NCBI GenBank assembly: GCA_019113295.1
Contig: DXHR01000020.1
Location: 1-35,562 of the forward strand
Reading direction: 5' to 3'
Source of the DNA: Candidatus Salinicoccus stercoripullorum
GTDB taxonomy: Bacteria; Bacillota; Bacilli; Staphylococcales; Salinicoccaceae
Length of the DNA: 35,562 bases
Shown in pieces: positions 1 through 6,164 of the stretch. A program made the translations under genes and the position numbers. The notes beneath the pieces were generated by a model, which saw only the letters and a list, made by a program, of their open reading frames with translations, ran no database searches and had not been told where the DNA came from. Position 1 is the first letter of the stretch. Every line of letters starts with the position of its first letter.

Positions 1-408
1 ATCTACAACCTGGATTTTCAGCATTTTACGAATAATTTCAACCATTTTATGTCCATTTTCAGCACTATATATCGGGAATTGGGATAGAATACCAACGTGT
101 TTCAAATGAGCTTCTGCCAAGTTTCCCTTAAAGCCTATCCAGACATATTGCCAGGGTGTTTTACTATCAGCTTTATATGTTGTCTGTTTTTCTGGAAATA
201 GAACAAATCCCTGCCCTGCGTTCAAATGGTAAGAATGATTATCAACATAGAATGTACCTGAACCTTTTAAAATATAATGAATAACAAAGTTAGGTCTTAC
301 CGCTGGACCAAATTGATAATTGGGTTCACAATATTCCTCACCGCAAAACAATAACTGAAAATCCTCAAATAATACACTTTCATAATTATAATTAACATGA
401 TAGCTCAT
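1..408 (-). CDS. AraC-family transcriptional regulator, N-terminal part (runs off window)
   Basis: The reading frame is open from an ATG at 408 to the window edge (136 residues seen). It carries a cupin-type AraC sugar-binding domain: an N-terminal stretch with Cys-rich CGEEYCEPNYQFGPAVRP, the hallmark FVIHYILKGSGTF, then NAGQGFVLFP and WQYVWIGFKG. This is the pattern of MsmR/RafR/YesN-like activators of sugar uptake genes. The C-terminal helix-turn-helix domain would lie beyond base 1, so DNA binding is inferred from the family. The start is well set: a perfect AGGAGG (415-420) lies six bases upstream and overlaps the stop codon of the GNAT remnant. The region is more AT-rich than its neighbours, which suggests separate acquisition. 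The effector sugar cannot be told. Confidence 0.85.
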   Translation of the reverse strand, partial: MSYHVNYNYESVLFEDFQLLFCGEEYCEPNYQFGPAVRPNFVIHYILKGSGTFYVDNHSYHLNAGQGFVLFPEKQTTYKADSKTPWQYVWIGFKGNLAEAHLKHVGILSQFPIYSAENGHKMVEIIRKMLKIQVVD

Positions 409-418
409 GGATTACCTC

Positions 419-685
419 CTAATCTGTCAACGGATATCTCGCTTTGAGAGAAGGACGGACATGTACCAACAGATGTTCCAGGTCATTCCTCACTGCCAGC
501 CCCTTCATTTCTTCCACCATGATGAACTGAAAACCTGGAAAATCAGTCTTGAGCTTATTCCAATATTTCACCGTCACCGGATCTGCGCCGATAAATTCCG
601 GCCATCCGATACTGTGGAGCCTGTCGATCTCTTCCATCAGTTCAGGCCGTTCCTTTACAGTGAACCTTCTATAATTTCTTTCCAA
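419..685 (-). pseudogene. GNAT N-acetyltransferase remnant with internal deletion
   Basis: The 88-codon frame joins two pieces of one enzyme. Residues 1-55 (ERPELMEEIDRLHSIGWPEF ... YWNKL..DFPGFQF) match the N-terminus of a Bacillota GNAT family of roughly 240 residues. Residues 58-88 (EEMKGLA...LEHLLVHVRPSLKARYPLT) match its extreme C-terminus, where an 'xVRPSLKxRYPL' signature is typical. The acetyl-CoA-binding core between them is missing, so it cannot be active. The apparent start is TTG with no convincing ribosome binding site. Upstream, in another frame right after the hemerythrin stop, is a 27-codon ORF (ATG near 736) that I cannot identify. Family assignment is from remembered motifs. 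Confidence 0.55.
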
Positions 686-739
686 ACATCAGCCCGCCGA
701 TCCATTGCCTTTTGAAAAGCGGCGGAAAGCTTAAACATA

Positions 740-1168
740 TCATTTATGAAACAGTTCCAGTGCTTCCATCTCGTAGTCGTTATGCACTTCATCGACGATG
801 ATGAGAGTGTCGAACTTGCGGACTGCTTCATCCGTGACTTTCCCCTCTTTTTGAAGAACCTCCTTTATCTGTGCGAGCAGCACACGCAGGATATCATGCT
901 CCCTTGTCAGTTCAATGACGCGCTTTGCAAGTTCTTCAGAGTGCGCTGACATCTCTTTGTACAGCGACTCCTCTTCTGAATTGGCATGTTCGATGATCCG
1001 GTTTTCCCATATGTCAATAATCTGGGCCGAGATATCCATCGCTTCATCCATCTGGTTTTCAGCAATCGCATCTTGCAGGTCATCATTCAGATTGAGTGCG
1101 TGGTTCAATGCGGCATCATGGATTGAAGTATGACTGCCGACTTTTCTCAGTGCGGGTCCTGTGGACAT
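740..1168 (-). CDS. Hemerythrin HHE-domain protein
   Basis: 142 residues, mostly helical, with the His/Glu spacing of a non-heme di-iron hemerythrin-like four-helix bundle: HTSIHDAALNHAL near the N-terminus, ENRIIEHANSEEESLYKEM in the middle, ELTREHDILRVLL, and the C-terminal VDEVHNDYEMEALELFHK. Such domains bind O2, NO or iron; bacterial single-domain forms are linked to oxygen or nitrosative sensing or protection, but the job here is unknown. The start chosen is ATG at 1168 because AGGAGAG lies seven bases upstream; a longer frame starting eight codons earlier has no such site. A TATAAT on the minus strand at 1201-1206 could be the -10, but no good -35 accompanies it. The gene is followed without a clear terminator by the GNAT remnant. 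Confidence 0.85.
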   Translation of the reverse strand: MSTGPALRKVGSHTSIHDAALNHALNLNDDLQDAIAENQMDEAMDISAQIIDIWENRIIEHANSEEESLYKEMSAHSEELAKRVIELTREHDILRVLLAQIKEVLQKEGKVTDEAVRKFDTLIIVDEVHNDYEMEALELFHK

Positions 1169-1370
1169 ATTATCTCTCCTCTGATAAATCATTCAGGGTT
1201 ATTATAACATCCATCATCCTGAAGTTTTACAGATACTTGCCGTCTTTTCTGATATTTGACGGATGAAGTCTTTTTCTACGCCGGCTGATGAACCCCTTAA
1301 TGAACGGTTTCGCAAGTATTTTGCGTAAACAACCCTGTATCGCACATTTCGACTCCTGCGTGTTTTATCC

Positions 1371-1709
1371 TTACTGGACCTGCTTTCCTGTGCCGTCGGA
1401 CATATTCATGATGACGACACCGACGATGATCACCAGAAGCCCGATGATATTGACCGGGGACAGTGTTTCATCGAACAGGAATATGCCGATGAGTCCGGCT
1501 CCGGCTGTGCCGAGGCCGGCCCACACACTATAGGCGAGACTCAGCGGAATGGACTTTAGGGCAAATATCAGACTCGTGAATGAAAGAGCAAAACATATCG
1601 CCATCGCTATCGTCGGCATGAGGTTGGAAAATCCCTCAGACAGATTCAACATCGTCGTCCCGGTCACTTCGAATACGATCGCACTGCCGAGAAAAATATA
1701 TTTCTTCAT
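1371..1709 (-). CDS. SMR-family multidrug/cation exporter subunit (second of pair)
   Basis: 112 residues with four membrane segments, the standard small multidrug resistance size. The essential proton/substrate-binding glutamate is present at residue 14 (IVFEVTGTTM), and SLAYSVWAGLG gives the conserved Tyr/Trp/Gly motif of helix 3. The start at ATG 1709 follows AAGGAG; a longer frame reading back into the neighbour is a shadow. It lies 14 bases after the other SMR gene, so the two are co-transcribed and probably form a heterodimer in the EbrAB/YkkCD manner. Paired SMR proteins export quaternary ammonium compounds, dyes or guanidinium; the sequence does not decide which. Control is inferred to be by the upstream TetR protein. 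Confidence 0.88.
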   Translation of the reverse strand: MKKYIFLGSAIVFEVTGTTMLNLSEGFSNLMPTIAMAICFALSFTSLIFALKSIPLSLAYSVWAGLGTAGAGLIGIFLFDETLSPVNIIGLLVIIVGVVIMNMSDGTGKQVQ

Positions 1710-1723
1710 GATCCATTTCTCCT

Positions 1724-2032
1724 TTATATCCTCATGAGCACAAGACCGATGATCAGTACGATGATGCCGACCACCGTTTTTGGGCGCAGCTGTTCCTTGA
1801 ACACACCGAAACCGATCAGGGCGGTCAGCGCCGTGCCCACTCCGCTCCATGCGGCATAGGCGAAACTGAGCGGTATCGTCATCAGAGCCAGTGACAGAAG
1901 GTAGAATGCCATTCCGTAGCCCAGTATTATTCCGACTACCGGCAGTCTGCTATTGGTGACTGCTGTGACTTTCATCATGCTGGAGCCGAAGACTTCAGAT
2001 AGTATGGCACCGAATAAAGTCAGGAATCCCAT
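1724..2032 (-). CDS. SMR-family multidrug/cation exporter subunit (first of pair)
   Basis: 102 residues, four membrane helices. The conserved glutamate sits at residue 13 (AILSEVFGSSMMK), and the FAYAAWSGVGTAL helix-3 motif is intact. The ATG abuts the TAA stop of the TetR gene (stop 2033-2035, start 2030-2032), which implies translational coupling. Two slightly different SMR subunits in tandem usually assemble as an antiparallel heterodimer in the membrane. No guanidine or other riboswitch is visible upstream; regulation appears to be through the TetR operator at 2581-2616 instead. Confidence 0.88.
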   Translation of the reverse strand: MGFLTLFGAILSEVFGSSMMKVTAVTNSRLPVVGIILGYGMAFYLLSLALMTIPLSFAYAAWSGVGTALTALIGFGVFKEQLRPKTVVGIIVLIIGLVLMRI

Positions 2033-2569
2033 TTAACTTCCCTCCTTTGACAAAATCCTGCATTCCTCGTGTATCACTTTTTCTATCTCACGCTTGTTCA
2101 CATCATCCCTGTAGTACAGTACATGGAACCAAATGCCGTCAGCAAGCAGGCGAAGTTTCATGATCTTCGACCGATCTCCCGTATCAGCCAGGAATGAATC
2201 ATTCCACTGGCCGGAAAAATGCTGCCAAAGGTCCAGGCTGTCCTCATCGGCATATGAAACGATGAAGACTGCAGGCAGAAAACTCTGCTGGTCCTGATTT
2301 AAATAATCAAGCGTCGCCAGTGCATACGCCCGGGTGAACTGGTAGTTGCCAGTCATACCTCTCTGATGCTTCTCCACTTTTTCATCAAAGTTGTCAATCA
2401 CCATCTGATTCATTTTCAAAAGCAGGTTCCCTTTGCTTTCAAAATGATAGAGCACACCGCCTTTTGTTATATCCGCCTTCTGGGCAAGATACTCCATGCT
2501 CAGTGCCTGTATGCCTTCGTTCTGTATGATTTCAGCCGCCATCAGCAGCAGCTCTTCTTTCTTACTCAT
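2033..2569 (-). CDS. TetR/AcrR-family repressor of the SMR exporter operon
   Basis: 178 residues. The N-terminal helix-turn-helix (residues about 5-50: LLMAAEIIQNEGIQALSMEYL, then KADITKGGVLYHFESKGNLL) is the classic TetR DNA-binding domain; the C-terminal ligand domain ends in WFHVLYYRDDVNKREIEKV. It has a GAGGTGAAAGC-ATG start and heads the operon tetR-smr-smr. A near-perfect palindrome lies 12 bases upstream of its start, so autorepression and repression of both exporters, relieved by an exported cation, is the likely circuit. The resemblance to QacR/YvdT-type regulators is in arrangement only. Confidence 0.88.
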   Translation of the reverse strand: MSKKEELLLMAAEIIQNEGIQALSMEYLAQKADITKGGVLYHFESKGNLLLKMNQMVIDNFDEKVEKHQRGMTGNYQFTRAYALATLDYLNQDQQSFLPAVFIVSYADEDSLDLWQHFSGQWNDSFLADTGDRSKIMKLRLLADGIWFHVLYYRDDVNKREIEKVIHEECRILSKEGS

Positions 2570-2580
2570 GCTTTCACCTC

Positions 2581-2616
2581 AAATTCACTTTACTGACCGT
2601 TCAGTACAGTGAATTT
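2581..2616. promoter_or_regulatory. TetR-type operator, 36-bp palindrome
   Basis: The outer arms AAATTCACT (2581-2589) and AGTGAATTT (2608-2616) are perfect inverted repeats. The inner arms TACTGA (2591-2596) and TCAGTA (2601-2606) flank CCGT, giving the TGAC-N-GTCA-like core common to TetR/QacR operators. It lies directly upstream of the ribosome binding site of the minus-strand tetR gene. A possible minus-strand promoter, TTGCGC then TTAAAT 16 bases on, overlaps its upstream edge. Confidence 0.8.
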
Positions 2617-2641
2617 AACATCATTTTTTCTGTTGCGCAAT

Positions 2642-2670
2642 AAAAAAGTATGGACGGTATCCATACTTTT
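2642..2670 (-). terminator. Rho-independent terminator after the ABC-F remnant
   Basis: The inverted repeat AGTATGGA/TCCATACT with a 5-base loop is followed on the minus strand by TTTTTTATT. The plus strand also ends in TTTT, so it may work both ways. It ends the ABC-F remnant transcript. Confidence 0.75.
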
Positions 2671-2680
2671 AAATAAACAG

Positions 2681-3061
2681 CTATTCCATTCTGTCCAGTT
2701 TCCCATTTCTGATTTCATACACCAGGTCCGACGTCCATTCGACGAAGTATTTGTCGTGGGAAGTCAGGATGATGGTTCCCCTGTACACCCTGATGAATGT
2801 TTCCAGAGCTTCAATCGTGTCCAGGTCGATGAAATTCGTCGGTTCATCCAATATGATGATATTGGACGGCCTGACGAACATCAAAGCAAGCGAGACTCTC
2901 GTCTCCTCGCTTAGATTTGTATTGTCGGGGACATGCAGCCGGCTCAACAGTTCAAAGTTGAAGCTGTCATCCACTGCCGCATCCAGCTCGTCGATCTTCA
3001 ATACGTCCTTGTTACCAAAAATCACATCAATATCTTTCAATTTCACTGATAGTTCATTCAT
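2681..3061 (-). pseudogene. ABC-F ribosome-protection-type ATPase, internally deleted remnant
   Basis: 126 codons, against roughly 500 in intact antibiotic-resistance ABC-F proteins. Residues 1-25 (NELSVKLKDIDVIFGNKDVL) are the first strands of nucleotide-binding domain 1. The frame then jumps to the end of domain 2: a signature region reduced to NLSEETRVSLAL (the expected LSGGE has lost its glycines), an intact Walker B NIIILDEPTNFIDLDTIEALE, the switch histidine in TSHDKYFVE, and a normal C-terminus. Walker A is gone, so it cannot hydrolyse ATP. The similarity is to the Vga/Msr/Lsa-type group that protects ribosomes from lincosamides, streptogramins, pleuromutilins or macrolides. The start is ATG 3061 behind AGGGAG; an intact-looking attenuator precedes it. 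Confidence 0.8.
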
Positions 3062-3107
3062 TATAATTTGCACTCCCTATGAGTCTGCAAACTATATTTT
3101 TGCACAC

Positions 3108-3134
3108 AAAAAAGAGACAGCCTTATGCTATCTC
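3108..3134 (-). terminator. Leader terminator (attenuator) of the ABC-F remnant
   Basis: On the minus strand GAGATAGC-ATAAG-GCTGTCTC is followed by TTTTTT (one mismatch in the 8-bp stem). It sits between the leader peptide and the gene, where an attenuator must be. A second pair, CTGCAAAC/GTTTGCAG (3140-3147 with 3085-3092), embraces it and could form an alternative long-range fold. Confidence 0.75.
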
Positions 3135-3221
3135 CCCGTGTTTGCAGGATCATCCTAAAAATGGATACACCCGTCCCTTCAGAATATAGTTATAGCAAGA
3201 CTTTTGAATATTAATATTAAG

Positions 3222-3263
3222 TTAGTTATTCAAAAGTGATTGCCAAATTCTAGGGACACCCAT
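3222..3263 (-). CDS. Leader peptide MGVPRIWQSLLNN of ABC-F attenuator
   Basis: A 13-codon ORF with a perfect AAGGAG nine bases before its ATG, ending in TAA, placed between a good promoter and a terminator hairpin in front of the ABC-F remnant. In resistance ABC-F and erm genes, drug-stalled ribosomes on such short leaders open the downstream terminator. Here the first codons (AAAAATGG...GTCCCT, 3248-3268) are complementary to a segment about 90 bases later (AGGGAC...CCATTTTT on the minus strand, 3157-3178), and a second perfect repeat, ACTTTTGAATA/TATTCAAAAGT, lies at the leader's end. Both could be part of the switch. It is too short for gene finders. The function is inferred from layout. 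Confidence 0.7.
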   Translation of the reverse strand: MGVPRIWQSLLNN

Positions 3264-3288
3264 TTTTAAAATCTCCTTCCGTCCAATA

Positions 3289-3317
3289 TTTATAATGTCA
3301 TTTTACCACATTTCCAA
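3289..3317 (-). promoter_or_regulatory. Promoter of the ABC-F leader transcript
   Basis: On the minus strand there is a -35 TTGGAA (3312-3317), a 17-base spacer and a -10 TATAAA (3289-3294). Transcription would begin just before the leader peptide's ribosome binding site. Confidence 0.65.
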
Positions 3318-3336
3318 CTGGAAATTAAGAGCTTTT

Positions 3337-3729
3337 TCATCCTATCCGGTCGCCCTCTTCAAGGCCGGTGACGTCAAATGCCTGCTCTTTGTCATCAAAG
3401 CGTCCCAGAGCGCCCACCTTTTCCCTGTCGAATACAAGGACTGTATATACGTCCTGCTCCCCTTTGACAGTACCGTCCGTGTCCAGCCAGATGCCGTGCT
3501 GGCCCATGACGACTTTGTTGTCCCTGGCGTAATATTCAAAAGTCTCAAGTTTCAGGTTCGCCCGTTCCATCCATTCTTTCAGCCCTGTCTTATCGATTGT
3601 CGCCGTACCTTTCGGTCCGTGGACTTCAAGCTCTTCCGCTGTGATTCCAGCCAGGCCTTCGAGGTCCTGGTCATTGCAGTATTCAATCCACTGGTCCGCC
3701 GTGGCTATCATTTCATTGTCATTTGTCAT
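3337..3729 (-). CDS. NTF2-like (SnoaL/DUF4440-type) protein
   Basis: 130 residues with the features of a nuclear-transport-factor-2-like fold: an N-terminal helix (IATADQWIEYCNDQDLEGLAGI), EVHGPKGTATIDKTGLKEWMERA, and beta strands with VVMGQHGIWLDTDGTVKGEQDVYTVLVF. Such small alpha+beta cones include steroid-isomerase-like enzymes, polyketide cyclases and many uncharacterised proteins; the sequence gives no substrate. It starts six bases after the stop of the nucleotidyltransferase gene, with GGAG 11 bases ahead, so the two are probably one transcript. Confidence 0.75.
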   Translation of the reverse strand: MTNDNEMIATADQWIEYCNDQDLEGLAGITAEELEVHGPKGTATIDKTGLKEWMERANLKLETFEYYARDNKVVMGQHGIWLDTDGTVKGEQDVYTVLVFDREKVGALGRFDDKEQAFDVTGLEEGDRIG

Positions 3730-3735
3730 GTGTGA

Positions 3736-4542
3736 TCAGTCTCCATTCTGAAGCTGGTTGCCTTCTATTAATAATTTACCCAGAGCACTCCCCAGATAAT
3801 CAACCAGCGATTTCATGTCTTTTCCCTTATAGCTGCCCCTGTCGCCGTACTCACCCAGATAACCCGAGATTGCACATTGCAGCAGTTCCTGGTGATTTTC
3901 AGGAAGACTATTTTGTACTCTCTCCGCCGCATGGTGTTTCGGTATGATTTCACCTGTTTTCAAAGTCACTATCATCCGGCACAGTGTGAGCAGCGTATTC
4001 CTTTCGTCACCTGCATAGTTTTCCATCAGTTCCGGCAATGTATCTCCGATTGCTTTCTTAACATCTGTATCTGGTATTTCAGGAATAAACACCTCCGGAT
4101 TATCGCCATACAGTATGTAATGGTTATCCAGAAGCTGTTTTAGAACAATGACGAGATCGGGATTTTCCTCTTTTACCGGAACTTCTCCTGCCTCAAAATC
4201 CTGTCTGAGCCATTCACCGTACAGGAGTTCCTGTCTCGGCGGGTACTGCCATAGTGAGATATCGGATTCATCCACAATTGTAATTTCCATATACCTCTTA
4301 TTTTCAGGATTACCAATTTCACCTGATATTTTCATGTATGCTTCTATCAGCTGCCGCTTCTCGTAGGCTTTAAGCTCTCTTTTGCACATGATGAGTATAT
4401 CTATGTCACTGTCTTTCTTTAATCCACCTGCTGCAGCCGAGCCGAACAGATACGCCGCTTTCATTGACTGGCCGATCACCCTTTTGGACACTTCAAGGAC
4501 TTCATCAATCTGCCGTCTTGCCTTCTCCTCATATCCGTTCAC
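3736..4542 (-). CDS. Aminoglycoside nucleotidyltransferase-like protein (AadA/ANT(9)-type architecture)
   Basis: 268 residues, close to the length of spectinomycin/streptomycin adenylyltransferases. Residues 28-55 hold the nucleotidyltransferase motif AAYLFGSAAAGGLKKDSDIDILI: GS for phosphate contact and DSDID for the two metal-binding aspartates. The C-terminal half is helical (LLTLCRMIVTLKTGEIIPKHHAAE), as in the DUF4111 domain of AadA-type enzymes, with the conserved 'TLCR...T..G.I.SK..A' pattern. It would transfer AMP from ATP to an aminoglycoside, but real substrates cannot be read from sequence. The start is GTG at 4542 behind AAGGGG; it begins two bases after the stop of a nucleotidyltransferase stub, suggesting coupled translation. 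Confidence 0.8.
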   Translation of the reverse strand: MNGYEEKARRQIDEVLEVSKRVIGQSMKAAYLFGSAAAGGLKKDSDIDILIMCKRELKAYEKRQLIEAYMKISGEIGNPENKRYMEITIVDESDISLWQYPPRQELLYGEWLRQDFEAGEVPVKEENPDLVIVLKQLLDNHYILYGDNPEVFIPEIPDTDVKKAIGDTLPELMENYAGDERNTLLTLCRMIVTLKTGEIIPKHHAAERVQNSLPENHQELLQCAISGYLGEYGDRGSYKGKDMKSLVDYLGSALGKLLIEGNQLQNGD

Positions 4543-4544
4543 TG

Positions 4545-4694
4545 TCAGTTCCCCTTCCCGTACAGCTTGTACATATCTTCGGTGAAAAATGTAATATCAT
4601 AATCCTGCCAATCATCTTTCTGGATATTTACATTGTTCCGTGATCCCTCAAGCATCAGCATCTCTGTCCCCTCTTCCAGAATTTTGTCATAGTT
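4545..4694 (-). pseudogene. ANT(6)/AadE-like nucleotidyltransferase stub
   Basis: The frame is open from just after a TGA at 4695-4697 to a stop at 4545. It reads NYDKILEEGTEMLMLEGSRNN, then VNIQKDDWQDYDITFFTEDM. The pieces 'LEGSRxN' and 'DxxQDYDIxxFxTDM' are the catalytic front end of streptomycin 6-adenylyltransferases (AadE/AadK, about 280-290 residues); everything after is missing and there is no proper start. An ATG at 4661 could give 38 residues. It directly precedes the GTG start of the next gene, so its translation could still drive that gene. Confidence 0.6.
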
Positions 4695-4791
4695 TCATGG
4701 TATCACGCGTGTACAGTTCATAAAGTCGTTATATTCACGGAGCCTTTTAAATCCAGGCGTTGATATAATGGAGGAAAAAGGAGGGATATGC

Positions 4792-5298
4792 ATGAAAAGA
4801 TATCTATGGGTACCGCTTATCGGGCTGCTCGCAATCCTCTCCGGGTGTTCCGGCAATGCGGAGAGTGATGCAGGCAGCATCAAGGAATATGTTGCGGAAC
4901 TCAGTGCAGGCAATATTGCAGAGTCCGCTTCCATCGACTCTGAATCACTGATGGTCACCGAAGATGGCGGGGAGCAGATATATGACCTGCCCGACGGTGA
5001 ATTCTTCGTCTCGGTTGCGCCGTTCATTACATATACCCATCCCTGCAGTGTCCACAGCCTGACCGGCTGCCAGGGCGAGCTGGTGAATGCAGATATGGAT
5101 GTGCAGATCACCGATGATGAAGGCAATGTCCATGTCGATGAGACTGTCATTACGCTCGATAACGGATTCATGGACTTCTGGCTGCCGAGGGACAAAAATT
5201 ATACGATAGAAGTCTCATATGACGGTAAAGAAGGCAGTTATGAGTTCTCCACTTTTGAAGGGGACAGCACATGCCTGACAGACCTGCAGCTGAAATGA
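4792..5298 (+). CDS. cueP: CueP-family copper-binding lipoprotein
   Basis: 168 residues. A signal peptide with lipobox (LLAILSGCSG, Cys near residue 19) implies a membrane-anchored extracellular protein. The mature part has the CueP signature: FFVSVAPFITYTHPCSVHSLTGCQGEL, then NGFMDFWLPRDKNYTIEVSYDG and the C-terminal STFEGDSTCLTDLQL. The three conserved cysteines after the lipobox fit Cu binding known for Salmonella CueP, which stores or delivers periplasmic copper. The start is ATG 4792 behind AAAGGAGGG; an upstream in-frame ATG at 4768 has no such site. The gene is alone, with no copper ATPase or CsoR operator seen nearby, and a terminator follows. Confidence 0.87.
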   Translation: MKRYLWVPLIGLLAILSGCSGNAESDAGSIKEYVAELSAGNIAESASIDSESLMVTEDGGEQIYDLPDGEFFVSVAPFITYTHPCSVHSLTGCQGELVNADMDVQITDDEGNVHVDETVITLDNGFMDFWLPRDKNYTIEVSYDGKEGSYEFSTFEGDSTCLTDLQLK

Positions 5299-5305
5299 GG
5301 ATATT

Positions 5306-5339
5306 AAAAAGGCTCCGGAGTTGTTATCCGGATCTTTTT
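5306..5339. terminator. Bidirectional terminator between cueP and tspO-like gene
   Basis: AAAAAG...TCCGGA-loop-TCCGGA...CTTTTT forms an A-rich/T-rich flanked hairpin just after the cueP stop and just after the end of the converging minus-strand gene, so it can serve both. Confidence 0.75.
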
Positions 5340-5342
5340 CTG

Positions 5343-6068
5343 TCAGGTTCCACGCCTGGAGCGCCTGATGACTGCCATCGCAGCGGCAGCCAGCAGTACC
5401 AGGGCCGTTATCAGCAATGTGATATCGAGACTCATATACATATTGTCATTTTCTACATAGATGCCAAAATACGGCCAGATGAATACAAGCGGGTACAGCC
5501 AGTCCCCAAAGCGCAGTGCCACAGCGATGCCGGCCAGGGCCGCAAAAATCAGCATGATGATCGTCCAGGAAAGTTCGTTCAGCCCGATGAGGGTTTCAAC
5601 ATCATTATTCACTGCCAGCGCAAAGATATTCACGATGGCCGCTATCGTCACCCAGCCCATGTATACGGAAAACGGCAGCCGGTCAAACCCGTAATGGCCC
5701 CCGCCCGTCAGAGCGGAATACATTTTAACGAGTGTATATAACAGTCCGAGGATGACGATGACCGATGCCCCCAGCCACTGCTGGGTGAAAACAAGTATCC
5801 ATACTCCGTTGAGGAGGAAGTTGACGACCGGCCAGAATGTCAGACGGGCCGTCACCGATCCGTCCCCGGAAAAGAAAAGTTTAATGATCCATGCAAAGAG
5901 AAGCACATAGATCAGACCCCATATTGAAAATGCAAATCCCGCCGGCTGGATGATCGCCTGGTTCGCATCAGCCACACTGCCGACATTCGTCCCGCTCCAG
6001 TAGTTCAGGAAAATCATGACTATGAAGGCAATCAGATATCCGGCTGCCCACCTTTTCCGTGAAGACAT
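5343..6068 (-). CDS. TspO/MBR-like tryptophan-rich membrane protein
   Basis: 241 residues, about seven membrane helices, longer than canonical five-helix TspO (about 160). It is rich in Trp and aromatic residues, with FAFSIWGLIYVLLFAW, NFLLNGVWILVFTQQWLG, YMGWVTIAAIVNIFAL and WPYFGIYVENDN, in the order seen in the bacterial 'tryptophan-rich sensory protein' relatives of TspO. TspO proteins bind porphyrins or related tetrapyrroles and affect stress responses; for this long form the ligand is unknown. It starts ATG 6068 behind a G-rich site. A heme-type membrane protein lies upstream in the same direction, about 100 bases away. Confidence 0.75.
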   Translation of the reverse strand: MSSRKRWAAGYLIAFIVMIFLNYWSGTNVGSVADANQAIIQPAGFAFSIWGLIYVLLFAWIIKLFFSGDGSVTARLTFWPVVNFLLNGVWILVFTQQWLGASVIVILGLLYTLVKMYSALTGGGHYGFDRLPFSVYMGWVTIAAIVNIFALAVNNDVETLIGLNELSWTIIMLIFAALAGIAVALRFGDWLYPLVFIWPYFGIYVENDNMYMSLDITLLITALVLLAAAAMAVIRRSRRGT

Positions 6069-6164
6069 CGTTTCCGCCCCCCCATCTTTTCGTATCTTTA
6101 TCTATTGACAGTACGCGGAGTGGATAAACCTTCTGTTGCTGATGAAGCCCTTTACCCCGGCACA

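Noticed and set aside
3157-3278. MITE or IS remnant, because of nested inverted repeats near AAAAATGG...CCATTTTT
   Set aside because: No target-site duplication is seen, and the repeats fall inside an ordered promoter-leader-terminator layout, so RNA structure of an attenuator explains them better.
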